Shown here in pieces: positions 1 to 9,004 of a DNA stretch of 64,000 nt. The notes under the pieces are model-generated. The model was not told where the DNA came from. It did no database searches and worked only from the letters and a program-made list of their open reading frames with translations. How positions within the stretch are numbered: the stretch's first letter is position 1; every line of letters starts with the position of its first letter. A program made the translations under genes and the position numbers. The DNA is from AWTP1-13 sp963770295. GTDB taxonomy: Bacteria; Pseudomonadota; Alphaproteobacteria; Rhizobiales; Hyphomicrobiaceae. Location of the stretch: NCBI GenBank assembly GCA_963770295.1, contig CAVYPA010000010.1:124001-188000 (forward strand), read 5' to 3'.

Positions 1-213
1 TTTGCTCGAAGCTCGACCTATGCGGCAGGTGCATTGCTGCAGCGCAGCATCAGCCCCTACTTTAGTTGCAAGCCACCACCAATTCCTCACATGCAGGAGG
101 GGCGCGGCAGCGCCTGCTGCCGCTCCGCGAAGGCCTCAGACCGACAAGGGGCCTTGCGCTTTCTGTTGAGGAGGAAAGGCACAAGGTCGGCGCCCGAAAC
201 GAGGAGCTGATCC

Positions 214-444
214 ATGAGCACCCTGACCTATACAAACAGCGATTACACGGCGCGCGAGGCCGTACCGGCGAGCCCGCGCAAACCCTTCTGGCGGCGCGCC
301 TATGACGTCATCATGCGCTCCCAACAGCGGCGAGCCGAACGCGAGATCGCGGCCTATCTGAGAAGTCATGGCGGGCTTTTGACGGATGATGTGGAGCGCG
401 AAATCATGCTTCGCCTCGAAGGTCGCCGGCGCGGCACGCTGTAA
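214..444 (+). CDS. Small hypothetical protein (76 aa)
   Basis: I do not recognise a named family. The start is supported by a GAGGAG ribosome-binding site eight bases upstream of the ATG. The protein is rich in Arg and Glu, has no signal peptide or membrane segment, and its middle (FWRRAYDVIMRSQQRRAER) looks like an amphipathic basic helix followed by a short acidic helix, a layout similar to small DUF1127-like alphaproteobacterial proteins. It stands alone: the next gene begins about 360 bases downstream on the same strand, separated by a strong hairpin. Function unknown; that it is a real gene is likely from the ribosome-binding site and codon pattern. Confidence 0.6.
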   Translation: MSTLTYTNSDYTAREAVPASPRKPFWRRAYDVIMRSQQRRAEREIAAYLRSHGGLLTDDVEREIMLRLEGRRRGTL

Positions 445-561
445 GAAGTATTCCGTGCTCCAGGTCTCAAGCCCGTAGGCTTTGGCGGCGCGTGGTAGCT
501 GCACGGCCCCCTGGGCAGCCCACGGGTTTCAAGTGGCGCCAAGCCTTGAACGGTCAAGGCG

Positions 562-595
562 GGCAGAGCGCTCACATTGACGTGAGCGCTCTGCC
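562..595. repeat. Perfect 14-bp inverted repeat with 6-base loop
   Basis: Bases 562-575 are exactly complementary to 582-595 with loop ATTGAC. It sits in the 358-base gap (445-802) between the small hypothetical gene and infA. No T-run follows on either strand, so it is not a canonical intrinsic terminator; it could be a protein-binding dyad or a transcript-end stabiliser. Apart from this repeat I see no gene in the gap. Confidence 0.75.
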
Positions 596-802
596 GGCGG
601 CTTGGCGCGCGCGTTTTCGCTTGCCGGCGCTGCGCCGGCGGCCCATATACGGGCAGCAAAATTGGCAGGGAACCCCGCTTCGCGGTGTCGGCCATTGACC
701 CGTGCGAATGATCTACGCAATTGGGCCGCGCTCTGACCCGAGGCGCGCCGCAGATCGGGGTGTTGCTTAGCAGCGCAGTGGGCCGTCGAATAAGGAGACT
801 GC

Positions 803-1081
803 ATGGCCAAGGAAGAGATGCTGGAGTTCGAAGGTGTGGTCGCGGAGGTCTTGCCGGACGCGCGCTGTCGCGTGAAGCTCGACAATGGGCATGAAGTCGT
901 CGCCTATACCTCCGGGCGCATGAAAAAGAACCGCATCCGCATCCTGGCCGGTGATCGCGTGACCGTGGAAATGACGCCCTACGACCTCGACAAGGGTCGT
1001 ATCAACTTCCGCCACAAGGACGTGCGCGCGCCGGTCAATACCGGGCCGCCGCGTCGGCCGCCGCAGCGTCGGTTCCGCTGA
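803..1081 (+). CDS. infA: Translation initiation factor IF-1 (extended form)
   Basis: IF-1 binds the ribosomal A site during initiation and is a single OB-fold protein. Residues 1-74 follow the IF-1 pattern closely: MAKEEMLEFEG start, VKLDNGHEVVAY, SGRMKKNRIRILAGDRV and the closing DLDKGRINFRHK. The usual length is 72 residues; this protein has 92, with an extra tail rich in Pro and Arg. Alphaproteobacteria often carry two infA copies and the tailed form is typical of the second copy, so this may be the paralogue rather than the housekeeping gene. A GGAG ribosome-binding site lies seven bases before the ATG. It is transcribed alone. Confidence 0.9.
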   Translation: MAKEEMLEFEGVVAEVLPDARCRVKLDNGHEVVAYTSGRMKKNRIRILAGDRVTVEMTPYDLDKGRINFRHKDVRAPVNTGPPRRPPQRRFR

Positions 1082-1269
1082 CGCCGATCGCCACCGTTTC
1101 AGGCGCAAATTGGGCCGCAAAGCCGGTTTGGCGAGGCTTGGTGCCTCATGCCCGACGCTTTCCCCGCCTGGGGCTCGCGCCGGCGTGGACGAACGGCCAT
1201 CGCCGCCTTGGTCGGGTCATCCGAATTGGCCGATGCTATAGCCCCGCTCCAGGAGGGGAGCCCTAAACC

Positions 1270-2217
1270 ATGAGCGAGCGCGCAAGTTCTCGGCGCAAAG
1301 CCATCGAGGTCGCGCCAGCGAGCGCTGCCGACGGCACCGGCCGCGTGCCAGCCCCGAAATTCGACAAAAAAACAATCGCGCTCGTTTATGATTTCGACGG
1401 CACGCTCTCGCCGCTGCCGATGCAGGAGTACGCGTTCCTGCCGAAGATTGGCGCCGACCCCGCCGCCTTTTGGGCCGAGAGCAACGCGCTTGCCGAGCAA
1501 GCGCGCGCCGACCCGCTGATCACCTACATGCATCTTATGTACAAGAAGGCGAAGGACAAGGGCGTCCGCATCGACCGACGCGATCTCGTTGACCAGGGCC
1601 GACAGGTCGAGCTGTTTGCGGGCGTGGAAACCTGGTTCGACCGGATCGGCGGCTACATCAAGAGCCATGCTCAGAGCCACGGCGTGCAGCTGCGGCACTA
1701 CCTGATCTCCTCGGGGCTCAGTGAAATCGTCGAGGGCACCAGCATCTATAAGCGCTTTCACAACGTGTTTGCCTCCGAATACTGGTTTGAAGCCTACGAT
1801 CTGCCCTACCCGAAGCGCGTCATCACCGACACGGGCAAGACGCAGTACCTGTTTCGCATCAACAAGGGCGTCGAAGATCTGGGACTGAGCATTAATCAGC
1901 ACATGCCGGAGGCGCTGCGGCCGATCCCGTTTGCCAATATGATCTACTTTGGCGACGGTGATACCGACGTGCCGTCGATGGCGGTGATGCGCAAGAACGG
2001 GGGCCACGCCGTCGCCGTTTATCCGCCGGGCAAGTCAAAGGCCAAGTGTGTCGACCTCTTCAACGCCGGGCGCTGCGATTTCTTCGCGCCGGCCGACTAC
2101 CGCAGTGGTTCGGACCTGTTCCGGCGCACCTGCCTGCTGCTCGACCGGATGCTGGCAAATATCCGCGTCGAGGAGGAGCGGTGGCGTCTGGGGCGTGGGT
2201 TGCCGTCGGCAAAGTAG
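1270..2217 (+). CDS. HAD-superfamily hydrolase
   Basis: Haloacid-dehalogenase-fold phosphatase of unknown substrate, 315 aa. Motif I is DFDGTLSPLP (nucleophile Asp41, acid Asp43), a conserved Ser pair occurs in LISSGLSEI near residue 157, and motif IV is GDGDTDVPS at about residues 228-236. Together these are the complete HAD catalytic set, so it should be active. There is no signal peptide; the N-terminal 30 residues are basic and low in complexity. The C2-like cap between motifs I and II is about 100 residues. A GGAGGG ribosome-binding site precedes the ATG. It is convergent with the formate dehydrogenase operon, leaving 26 bases between the ends. Confidence 0.85.
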   Translation: MSERASSRRKAIEVAPASAADGTGRVPAPKFDKKTIALVYDFDGTLSPLPMQEYAFLPKIGADPAAFWAESNALAEQARADPLITYMHLMYKKAKDKGVRIDRRDLVDQGRQVELFAGVETWFDRIGGYIKSHAQSHGVQLRHYLISSGLSEIVEGTSIYKRFHNVFASEYWFEAYDLPYPKRVITDTGKTQYLFRINKGVEDLGLSINQHMPEALRPIPFANMIYFGDGDTDVPSMAVMRKNGGHAVAVYPPGKSKAKCVDLFNAGRCDFFAPADYRSGSDLFRRTCLLLDRMLANIRVEEERWRLGRGLPSAK

Positions 2218-2243
2218 TCCCTCCGTCCGGCGGGGCCCGACCC

Positions 2244-5027
2244 TTATTCCGCGGCCATTGGTGCTGCGGCCGGCTCCACCTTCGCCGCGCAGAACTTGAA
2301 TTCCGGGATCTTACCTATGGGGTCAAGCTGGGGATTGGTGAGGAGATTGGCGGCGGCCTCCGCGAAACAGAAGGGGAGGAACACCATGCCTTCGGCCACG
2401 TCGCGATCGGCGCGCGCCTTGAGCACAACCGTGCCGCGGCGAGTTGAAACGCGCACCAGTCCTCCGGGCGTCACGCCCAGGCGATCCATCTCCCGTGGGT
2501 TCAGGCCAGCGATGGCCTCGGGCTCCAGCGAATCCAGATTGGAGGCGCGCCGCGTCATCGACCCGGTGTGCCAATGCTCCAGCAGGCGTCCGGTGGTAAG
2601 CACCAGCGGATAATCGGCGTCCGGCAGCTCGTCGGGCGGTAACAGGTCGGCCGGCACGATCCTGGCGCGACCGGATTGGGTCGGAAACGAGCTGGCGAAA
2701 ATAATTTCGTTGCCGGGTTTGTCGGCTGCATCGCAAGGGTAAGTGACGGCGTCCTCGCGCAACAACCGCTCCCAGGTGATGTTGTTGAGCGAGGGCATCA
2801 CCGCGGCCATCTCCGCGTAGACCTCGGAAATGTCGCGATAGTTCCAGCTCAGTCCGATACGCTGCGCCAGCTCCTGGATCAGGGCCCAATCCTGACGCGC
2901 CTCCCCGGGCGGATTGAGCACGGGTCGCGCGATCTGCACCTGGCGGTTGGTGTTGGTGAAGGTGCCCCACTTTTCCGCATGCGCGGAGGCCGGCAGCACG
3001 ACATCGGCGTGCCAGCACGTTTCGGTCAAAAACAGGTCCTGCACAACGAGGTGCTCGAGCTTGGCGAGCGCCTCGCGGGCGTGCTGTACGTCGGGGTCCG
3101 ACATCGCCGGGTTTTCACCCAGGATATACATGCCCTTGATGTCGCCATCCTTGATGGCATGCATGATCTCGACGACGGTTAAGCCTTTTTTCGGATCGAG
3201 GGTGGTGCCCCAGAATTTCTCGTAGGCACCGCGGATGGCAGGGTCTTCGACCGACTTGTAGTCGGGAAAAACCATCGGGATCAGGCCCGCGTCGGAGGCA
3301 CCCTGCACGTTGTTTTGACCGCGCAGCGGATGCAGGCCCGTCCCCGGCCGGCCGACTTGCCCCGTCACGAGCGCCAGCGCGATCAGGCAGCGGGCATTGT
3401 CGGTGCCGTGCGTATGCTGGCTGATGCCCATGCCCCAGAAAATGATCGACCGCTCGGAGCGGGCATAGAGCCGGGCCACGTCGCGAATGGTGGCGGCAGG
3501 AATGCCGCACACGGGTTCCATCTTCTCTGGCGTGAAGGCCGCCACTTTGGCCTTGAGGCTATCGAAGCCTTCGGTGTGGGCTTGCACGTATTGGATGTCG
3601 ACCATGCCCTCGGCGATGATCACGTTGAGCATGGCGTTGAGCAGGGCGACGTCGCGACCCGGCTTGAACTGCAGCGTGTGCGAGGCATAGCGCGCCATGC
3701 CCTGGCTCTGCCCGCGGGGATCCATCACGATCAGCTTGGCGCCGCGCTTGGCCGCATTCTTGAGGAAGGTTGCCGCGACCGGATGATTTTCGGTGGGCCG
3801 CGCCCCGATGACGATGATGCAGTCGCTGTCCTTAGCCGCGGTAAACGGGGCCGTAACGGCGCCGGAATTCACACCCTCCATCAGGGCCGCAACGGAAGAG
3901 GCGTGGCAAAGCCGGGTGCAATGATCGACGTTGTTGGTGCCGAAGCCCTGCCGGATAAGCTTTTGGAACAAGTAGGCTTCTTCGTTGGAGCCCTTGGCCG
4001 AACCGAAGCCGGCAATGGCCTTGCCGCCGTCGCGGTGCTTGATGCGAATGAGCCCGGCGGCGGCCTTGGCCATCGCCTCTTCCCAGCTGGCTTCGCGGAA
4101 GTACGTGTCGATCTCGTCGCGGCGGATCTGCACATTGGCGTCCTTGCCAACGCCGTCGCGGCGAATGAGCGGCTTCCTCAGTCGGTCGGGATGGTGGATG
4201 TAGTCAAATCCGAAGCGGCCCTTGACGCACAACCGATTTTCATTGGCCGGTCCATCGCGGCCGTCGACGTAGAGGATCTTGTCGTCCTTGACGTGCACCC
4301 TGGTCTGGCAGCCCACTCCGCAGTAGGGGCACAGCGTGTCGACCGAGCGGGTTTCGTAGTTCACGCGCTTGCCGGTGCCGTCTAGCAGGCTCCTTTCCAT
4401 CAGCGCGCCCGTGGGGCACACCTGCACGCACTCACCGCAGGCCACGCACGTCGAATGCCCCATGCCGTTGTCGAAGTCGAATACGACCTTGGCGCCATGC
4501 CCGCGATAGGCCATGCCGATCACGTCGTTCATCTGCACCTCGCGGCAGGCGCGCACGCACAAGCCACAGTTGATGCAGGCATCGAGATTGACCGCGATCG
4601 CCGCATGCGTGACGTCGGTCGCGGGGCGCTCGCCGCCGGGGAAGCGTCGGGTGGTGCCGATGCCCATGGCATCCACCCAGCCCCAAAACTTGGAGGCAGG
4701 ATCGTGGCTGCCGCCCCGTTCGGGCTGGTCGGCCATCAACAATTCAAACACCATCTGGCGCGAGGTCTTTGCCCGCTCCGAGGCGGTCTTGACCTTCATG
4801 CCGGCGGCGACCTTGCGCTGACAGGAGGCGGCCAGCACGCGCTCACCCTCGATCTCGACCATGCAGGCGCGGCAATTGCCGTCGGCGCGGTAACCGGGTG
4901 CGGGATGCCAGCACAGGTGCGGGATCTTGGTGCCATGCCGCTGCGCGAGCTGCCAAATGGTCTCGTCCGGCGCGGCTTCAACGGGCTTACCGTCGAGCTC
5001 AAGGATAATGCGTGCCGCCGTGGTCAT
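2244..5027 (-). CDS. fdhA: Formate dehydrogenase, molybdenum alpha subunit (NAD-linked type)
   Basis: Catalytic subunit oxidising formate to CO2, passing electrons to the NuoE/F-type beta subunit encoded upstream. Cofactor sites in order over 927 residues: a plant-type 2Fe-2S domain (Cys39, 52, 55, 69), two ferredoxin-type 4Fe-4S clusters (Cys151-161 and Cys194-204), the FdhF-type 4Fe-4S site (Cys233, 236, 240, 267), then the bis-MGD domains. The molybdenum ligand is Cys374 in CTRLCHASS, so this is a cysteine and not a selenocysteine enzyme. The C-terminal molydopterin-dinucleotide-binding domain (TTGRLLEHWHTGSMTRR) is intact. No signal peptide, so cytoplasmic. Last gene of a three-gene operon; fdhD and fdsC/D-type accessory genes are not seen in this window. 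Confidence 0.95.
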   Translation of the reverse strand: MTTAARIILELDGKPVEAAPDETIWQLAQRHGTKIPHLCWHPAPGYRADGNCRACMVEIEGERVLAASCQRKVAAGMKVKTASERAKTSRQMVFELLMADQPERGGSHDPASKFWGWVDAMGIGTTRRFPGGERPATDVTHAAIAVNLDACINCGLCVRACREVQMNDVIGMAYRGHGAKVVFDFDNGMGHSTCVACGECVQVCPTGALMERSLLDGTGKRVNYETRSVDTLCPYCGVGCQTRVHVKDDKILYVDGRDGPANENRLCVKGRFGFDYIHHPDRLRKPLIRRDGVGKDANVQIRRDEIDTYFREASWEEAMAKAAAGLIRIKHRDGGKAIAGFGSAKGSNEEAYLFQKLIRQGFGTNNVDHCTRLCHASSVAALMEGVNSGAVTAPFTAAKDSDCIIVIGARPTENHPVAATFLKNAAKRGAKLIVMDPRGQSQGMARYASHTLQFKPGRDVALLNAMLNVIIAEGMVDIQYVQAHTEGFDSLKAKVAAFTPEKMEPVCGIPAATIRDVARLYARSERSIIFWGMGISQHTHGTDNARCLIALALVTGQVGRPGTGLHPLRGQNNVQGASDAGLIPMVFPDYKSVEDPAIRGAYEKFWGTTLDPKKGLTVVEIMHAIKDGDIKGMYILGENPAMSDPDVQHAREALAKLEHLVVQDLFLTETCWHADVVLPASAHAEKWGTFTNTNRQVQIARPVLNPPGEARQDWALIQELAQRIGLSWNYRDISEVYAEMAAVMPSLNNITWERLLREDAVTYPCDAADKPGNEIIFASSFPTQSGRARIVPADLLPPDELPDADYPLVLTTGRLLEHWHTGSMTRRASNLDSLEPEAIAGLNPREMDRLGVTPGGLVRVSTRRGTVVLKARADRDVAEGMVFLPFCFAEAAANLLTNPQLDPIGKIPEFKFCAAKVEPAAAPMAAE

Positions 5028-5121
5028 GGCCGCCCTGTCCTAATGCGCCTGGGTTGCCTTGCGAGGAGAGCTCCAGGTCTCGGCCGTCGCCGCCCTAGCC
5101 TGTTGCGGTTGCCTGCCGTGG

Positions 5122-5421
5122 TCACGGGCCCTCGCCCTTCAGTTCGATCTCGATGAAAGCATACTCGAAGCTATTGGCGTTGATGACATTGTGATGCACG
5201 CCAGCCTCGCGCGTATAGGAGACGCCCTGCATCAGTTCGGCATAGCTTGCCTGCCCATCCGGGGAAACGATCTTCAAGCGACCGCTCGCCAGGGGCACCA
5301 CCACGTAGTCCATCGCGTGCACATGCTCGCCGGTCTCCGCCCCCGGCGCAAAGCGCCATTCGGTGACGCGCACGCGTTCGTTGTCGATTTGGACCGTTGG
5401 CACGGCTTGGGGCAGCCTCAT
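5122..5421 (-). CDS. Small cupin protein inside the formate dehydrogenase operon
   Basis: A 99-residue single-domain cupin: GEHVHAMDYVVVPLASG carries the first cupin motif with two His and a Tyr/Val-rich strand, and the second motif is HHNVINANSFEYAFIEIEL. Its ATG overlaps the TGA of the beta-subunit gene in an ATGA arrangement, so translation is probably coupled, and fdhA starts 94 bases after its stop. Cupins of this size bind metals or small ligands, but the substrate cannot be read from sequence. Its location between the two subunits of formate dehydrogenase suggests a role linked to the enzyme (sensing, metal handling or stability); this is inference from position only. Confidence 0.85.
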   Translation of the reverse strand: MRLPQAVPTVQIDNERVRVTEWRFAPGAETGEHVHAMDYVVVPLASGRLKIVSPDGQASYAELMQGVSYTREAGVHHNVINANSFEYAFIEIELKGEGP

Positions 5422-7154
5422 CAGCGCAGGTCCTCGGGAAAGAACTTAAAGAGCGAGCGCACCGGGTTGGGCGCCGCCTGGCCCAAGCCGCAGATGGAGG
5501 CGTCGCCCATCACCTGGCCAAGGTCGGCGTGCAGTTGCCAATCCCAGTTGCCGCCGCGCATCAATTTGACGGCCTTTTCCGTGCCGTTGCGACAGGGCGT
5601 GCACTGGCCACAACTTTCATCCTCAAAAAATCGCATCAGATTGAGGGCCACGGCCTTCATATCGTCCCGATCGGACAAAATCACAACCGCATGACTGCCG
5701 ACAAAGCAGCCGTGTTTCTCAAGTTGACCGAAATCGAGGGGAATGTCGGCCATGTAGGCAGGCAGAATGCCGCCGGAGGCGCCGCCCGGCAGATAGCCCT
5801 TGAAGTGGTGGCCTTCGGCCATGCCGCCGCACAAGGCGATGAGATCACGGGCGGTGGAGCCGGCCGCGGTCAAGATCACGCCTGGGCTGCGGACGCGGCC
5901 GGAGACCGAATAGGAGCGCAGTCCCTTGGCGCCGTTCTGGCCTTGGGCGGCAAACCAGGACGCGCCCTTCTCGAGAATGGTCGGCACCCAATAGAGGGTT
6001 TCGATATTGTTGACGAGCGTGGGTCGGCCGAAGATGCCCACCTGCGCCACGTAGGGTGGGCGATGGCGCGGATAGCCGCGTTTGCCCTCGATCGATTCGA
6101 TCATGGCGCTTTCTTCGCCGCAGATATAGGCGCCCGCGCCCCGGCGCACGTGGACCTTCGTGTGCTTTGCCAGGCCCGCCGCCTCGAGTTTGGTTAGTTC
6201 GGCTTTCAGGATCTTGCGCACGGCTGGGTATTCATCGCGCATGTAGAGGAATACCTCTTGCGCCTCGACCGTCCAGGCGGCGATCAGCATGCCCTCCAGA
6301 AACTTGTGCGGCTCGCGTTCTAGATAATAGCGGTCCTTGAATGTGCCGGGTTCCCCCTCGTCGCCATTGACCGCCATCAGCCGCGGACCCGGCTCGGCGC
6401 GCACCAGGCTCCACTTGCGCCCGGTTGGAAAGCCGGCGCCCCCGAGGCCGCGCAGGCCGCCGTCCGAAAGCGTTTGAATGACCGCGTCCGCCGTGCGCTG
6501 CCCGCCCAGACAGGATTGCAGGACGGTATAGCCTCCCCCTGCGCGGTAGGCCGCAAAATCCTGGAAGGCCGGTAGCTCGGGTTCGACCTCGCCCGCGCTG
6601 GCCAGCGCCAGCAAAGATGCCGCCGTGGCGTGATCGACGTGGCGATGGCCGACCTCGGCGGCGGGGGCCGTATCGCACGAGCCGATGCAGGGCGCGCGTA
6701 CCACCCGCACGCTTGGCATCTCCCGCGACAGGTTCTTGGCCTTGAGCGTGGCAAGGAGCTCTTCCGCTCCGGCTAGCATGCAGCTCAGGCTGTCGCAGAC
6801 GCGGATCGTGATCGGCGCGGGCTTGGCCTCACCATCGCTAACGATGTCGAAATGCGCATAAAAGGTCGCGACCTCGTAGACCTCCGCCATCGCAATCCCG
6901 AGCTCCTCGGCCAGGGCGTGCAGGTGGCCCGCCGGCAGGGCGCCCTCTTGGTCCTGGATTAGGTGCAGATACTCGAGCAGAAGCGCCCGTTCGCGGGGCG
7001 CATCGCCCAGCAGGGTCCGTACGGCATCGGCCTCGGCGCGTTTGAGCACGCGGCCCTTGGGGAAGGGTGCGCTCTTGCGCCGGCCGGATCCGGGATGGAT
7101 GGCCCGACCCGTGCCATGTCGGTCGCCGCCCGAGGTCTTCGATACGTCGTTCAT
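5421..7154 (-). CDS. fdsB: Formate dehydrogenase beta subunit (NuoE-NuoF fusion, NADH-binding)
   Basis: Diaphorase subunit that takes electrons from the alpha subunit to NAD+. Residues 40-170 are a NuoE-like thioredoxin-fold domain with 2Fe-2S ligands Cys120, 125, 156 and 160. Residues 205-577 are NuoF-like, with the glycine-rich FMN/NADH segment LRGLGGAGFPTG (234-245), GDEGEPGTFKDR, and a 4Fe-4S site (Cys515, 518, 521 and 555). In many fds operons these domains are separate FdsG and FdsB proteins; here they are fused. I place the start at the ATG at 7154 because the longer frame to 7277 has a low-complexity, unlikely N-terminus. It is the first gene of the operon. Confidence 0.92.
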   Translation of the reverse strand: MNDVSKTSGGDRHGTGRAIHPGSGRRKSAPFPKGRVLKRAEADAVRTLLGDAPRERALLLEYLHLIQDQEGALPAGHLHALAEELGIAMAEVYEVATFYAHFDIVSDGEAKPAPITIRVCDSLSCMLAGAEELLATLKAKNLSREMPSVRVVRAPCIGSCDTAPAAEVGHRHVDHATAASLLALASAGEVEPELPAFQDFAAYRAGGGYTVLQSCLGGQRTADAVIQTLSDGGLRGLGGAGFPTGRKWSLVRAEPGPRLMAVNGDEGEPGTFKDRYYLEREPHKFLEGMLIAAWTVEAQEVFLYMRDEYPAVRKILKAELTKLEAAGLAKHTKVHVRRGAGAYICGEESAMIESIEGKRGYPRHRPPYVAQVGIFGRPTLVNNIETLYWVPTILEKGASWFAAQGQNGAKGLRSYSVSGRVRSPGVILTAAGSTARDLIALCGGMAEGHHFKGYLPGGASGGILPAYMADIPLDFGQLEKHGCFVGSHAVVILSDRDDMKAVALNLMRFFEDESCGQCTPCRNGTEKAVKLMRGGNWDWQLHADLGQVMGDASICGLGQAAPNPVRSLFKFFPEDLR

Positions 7155-7427
7155 GCTCACCAGATGAGATCGCCGTGGCTCGGCTTGGCATACCATATAC
7201 CAGCGCTCGCATCGGTGTCGAGGGGCGGTGGCCCGGCGACCGCGGCAGCCGGTCGCGGCCAGGCCCGCGCCCGGCAATTTGTCAGACGTCGGAGGATGGG
7301 CGGCGGCCGGCCCGTCGTCCTCGCCGCCTGCGACCGCTTGGCTCGCTCGGTCGATGTCGCATTATCCTTGACAGGCCACCTGCAAGTTTGGCCATGAAGG
7401 TCGTCGGCGGTCGAGAAGGGGATTGCG

Positions 7428-8288
7428 ATGGACCTGTTGGCCTCGCTGGGTGGCAACGTCGTGCTGGCGCCCGTAACAGACCAGTGGGCCGAGTGGTTCG
7501 GCTCATTGTTCGGCTCGCACGCGCTTACCGCCGTTGCCATCGCTAAAATTATTGGCATCAACATCATCCTGTCCGGCGACAACGCCGTGGTGATCGCGCT
7601 CGCCTGCCGCAATCTGCCACGGCGCAAGCGCACCTGGGGGATTCTCCTGGGCGCCGGTGCCGCCGTGGTGCTGCGCATCATCTTCACGGTGATCATCCAG
7701 CACCTGCTGGGCATTCCCTGGCTGCAGATGGTTGGCGGGCTGCTGTTGTTCTGGATCGCCGTAAAGCTGCTGATCGCGGACGAACCCGACGACGACAGCG
7801 TGGCCTCGAGCTCCAATCTTTGGGAAGCGGTCAAAATTGTCGCCATCGCCGACGTCGTCATGAGCCTCGACAACGTGCTGGCGATTGCAGCGGCCGCGAT
7901 GCAGGCACCGGCCGAACAGCAGATCTGGCTGATCGTGTTGGGCCTGCTGATCAGCATTCCCTTGGTGATCGCCGGATCGACCCTGATCATGTCGCTGTTG
8001 ACGCGCTACCCCTTGCTGGTGTGGGCCGGCGCGGCGCTGCTTGGCTGGATCGCCGGGGAACTGCTGGTCACCGACGTGGTCTCGGTGACGCAGGTGCAGA
8101 CCTGGAATCCGGCTTTAGTGGTCGTCGATCCCGAGTCGGCGGCGGGGCTGCGGCCGGTTGGCCTCATTCTCTATTCGGCTGCCACAATCGGCGCCCTGAT
8201 CGTGCTGCTGGTGGGCTGGGTGCTGCTCAGACGGCGCCGCCGAGGCGCCGTCGGCGTACCCGGACAGGAGGGTGGACCGGCCGAATAG
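7428..8288 (+). CDS. TerC/YjbE-family integral membrane protein
   Basis: A 286-residue membrane protein of the TerC family, implicated in metal (manganese, tellurite) handling or membrane protein metalation. Two conserved acidic membrane motifs are visible: GDNAVVIALACR in an early helix and MSLDNVLAIAAAAM in the repeated half, the internal duplication typical of the family. At least seven hydrophobic segments can be counted, and the C-terminal tail is short and basic. A GGGG-type ribosome-binding site precedes ATG. It lies between the formate dehydrogenase operon (divergent) and a cytochrome c gene (convergent), with no obvious partner. I see no riboswitch-like leader that I can define. Confidence 0.88.
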   Translation: MDLLASLGGNVVLAPVTDQWAEWFGSLFGSHALTAVAIAKIIGINIILSGDNAVVIALACRNLPRRKRTWGILLGAGAAVVLRIIFTVIIQHLLGIPWLQMVGGLLLFWIAVKLLIADEPDDDSVASSSNLWEAVKIVAIADVVMSLDNVLAIAAAAMQAPAEQQIWLIVLGLLISIPLVIAGSTLIMSLLTRYPLLVWAGAALLGWIAGELLVTDVVSVTQVQTWNPALVVVDPESAAGLRPVGLILYSAATIGALIVLLVGWVLLRRRRRGAVGVPGQEGGPAE

Positions 8289-8309
8289 GGCGCCGTCGCC
8301 TGGCCCGAT

Positions 8310-8855
8310 TTACTGGGGCAGCGCCGGCGGGTTGTCGCTGAGCTTGCGCAGGTACGCCAGTAGGTCAGCCAGCTGTTGATTGTCCTTGATACCCGGAAAC
8401 GCCATTTTGTTGCCGGGCACGGCGGCCTTGGGATCATGAATGTAGGCTGCGAGCTGATCCCAGGTCCACGCGCCACCGTGCGTTTTCATGGCTTCCGAAT
8501 AGGGGAAGCCAGCGTGTTTGCCAACCTCGCGTCCAATCACGCCCCATAGATTTGGACCGACCAGGTTGGGTCCGCCTTTTTGCGGCGTATGGCATTGCAT
8601 GCAGCGCTTGAACGCATCCTGGCCGGCGTCGGGGCTGGCCTTGGGAATGAGCTCCACCACTTGCTTGGCATCAAAGGGCGCCGCCGCCTCCTTGGAGGTC
8701 GCCGCGCTTGCGGGCTCGGTGATGGGTAGCGCCCAGCCGGGCTTCTCGGGCGGATGTTCCCGCGAGACTATATCAAGAACGGTTTTGCCGCCGAAGATCA
8801 CCAGCATGGCAGAGAGCACAGCACCGGCAACTTTGTTGAATTCAAATCCATCCAT
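8310..8855 (-). CDS. Membrane-anchored monohaem cytochrome c (CycM-like)
   Basis: A class I cytochrome c of 181 residues. The N-terminus (FNKVAGAVLSAMLVIFGG) is a single uncleaved membrane anchor, followed by a Pro/Ala-rich spacer. The haem site is CMQCH, and the axial methionine is expected in GNKMAFPGI. Proteins of this form carry electrons between the bc1 complex and terminal oxidases at the periplasmic face. I chose ATG 8855 over 8876 because GAGGG lies seven bases upstream of it. The gene is convergent with the TerC-like gene and divergent from kdsB, whose start lies about 150 bases away. Confidence 0.9.
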   Translation of the reverse strand: MDGFEFNKVAGAVLSAMLVIFGGKTVLDIVSREHPPEKPGWALPITEPASAATSKEAAAPFDAKQVVELIPKASPDAGQDAFKRCMQCHTPQKGGPNLVGPNLWGVIGREVGKHAGFPYSEAMKTHGGAWTWDQLAAYIHDPKAAVPGNKMAFPGIKDNQQLADLLAYLRKLSDNPPALPQ

Positions 8856-9004
8856 GGCACCGCCACCCTCTCGCAAGCCCCCTGGCCACGCCCCGAGTGC
8901 GCCGATGGGCGGCCAAATATAGAATTTGCTCGAGGGCTTGCAATAGAACTCGGGTCCGTTCTAGGAGCTAGCCCCGAGACCAATTGTCACCCATTTCCGC
9001 CACC

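Noticed and set aside
695..723. TTGACC and CAATTG as an infA promoter
   Set aside because: The -35 is acceptable but the -10 matches consensus at only one or two positions.
1099..2007. A 302-codon minus-strand frame
   Set aside because: Antisense to the HAD hydrolase, whose catalytic motifs are complete.
3315..4385. A 356-codon open frame on the plus strand
   Set aside because: It lies entirely antisense to fdhA, which has all cofactor motifs; long antisense frames are expected in GC-rich genes.
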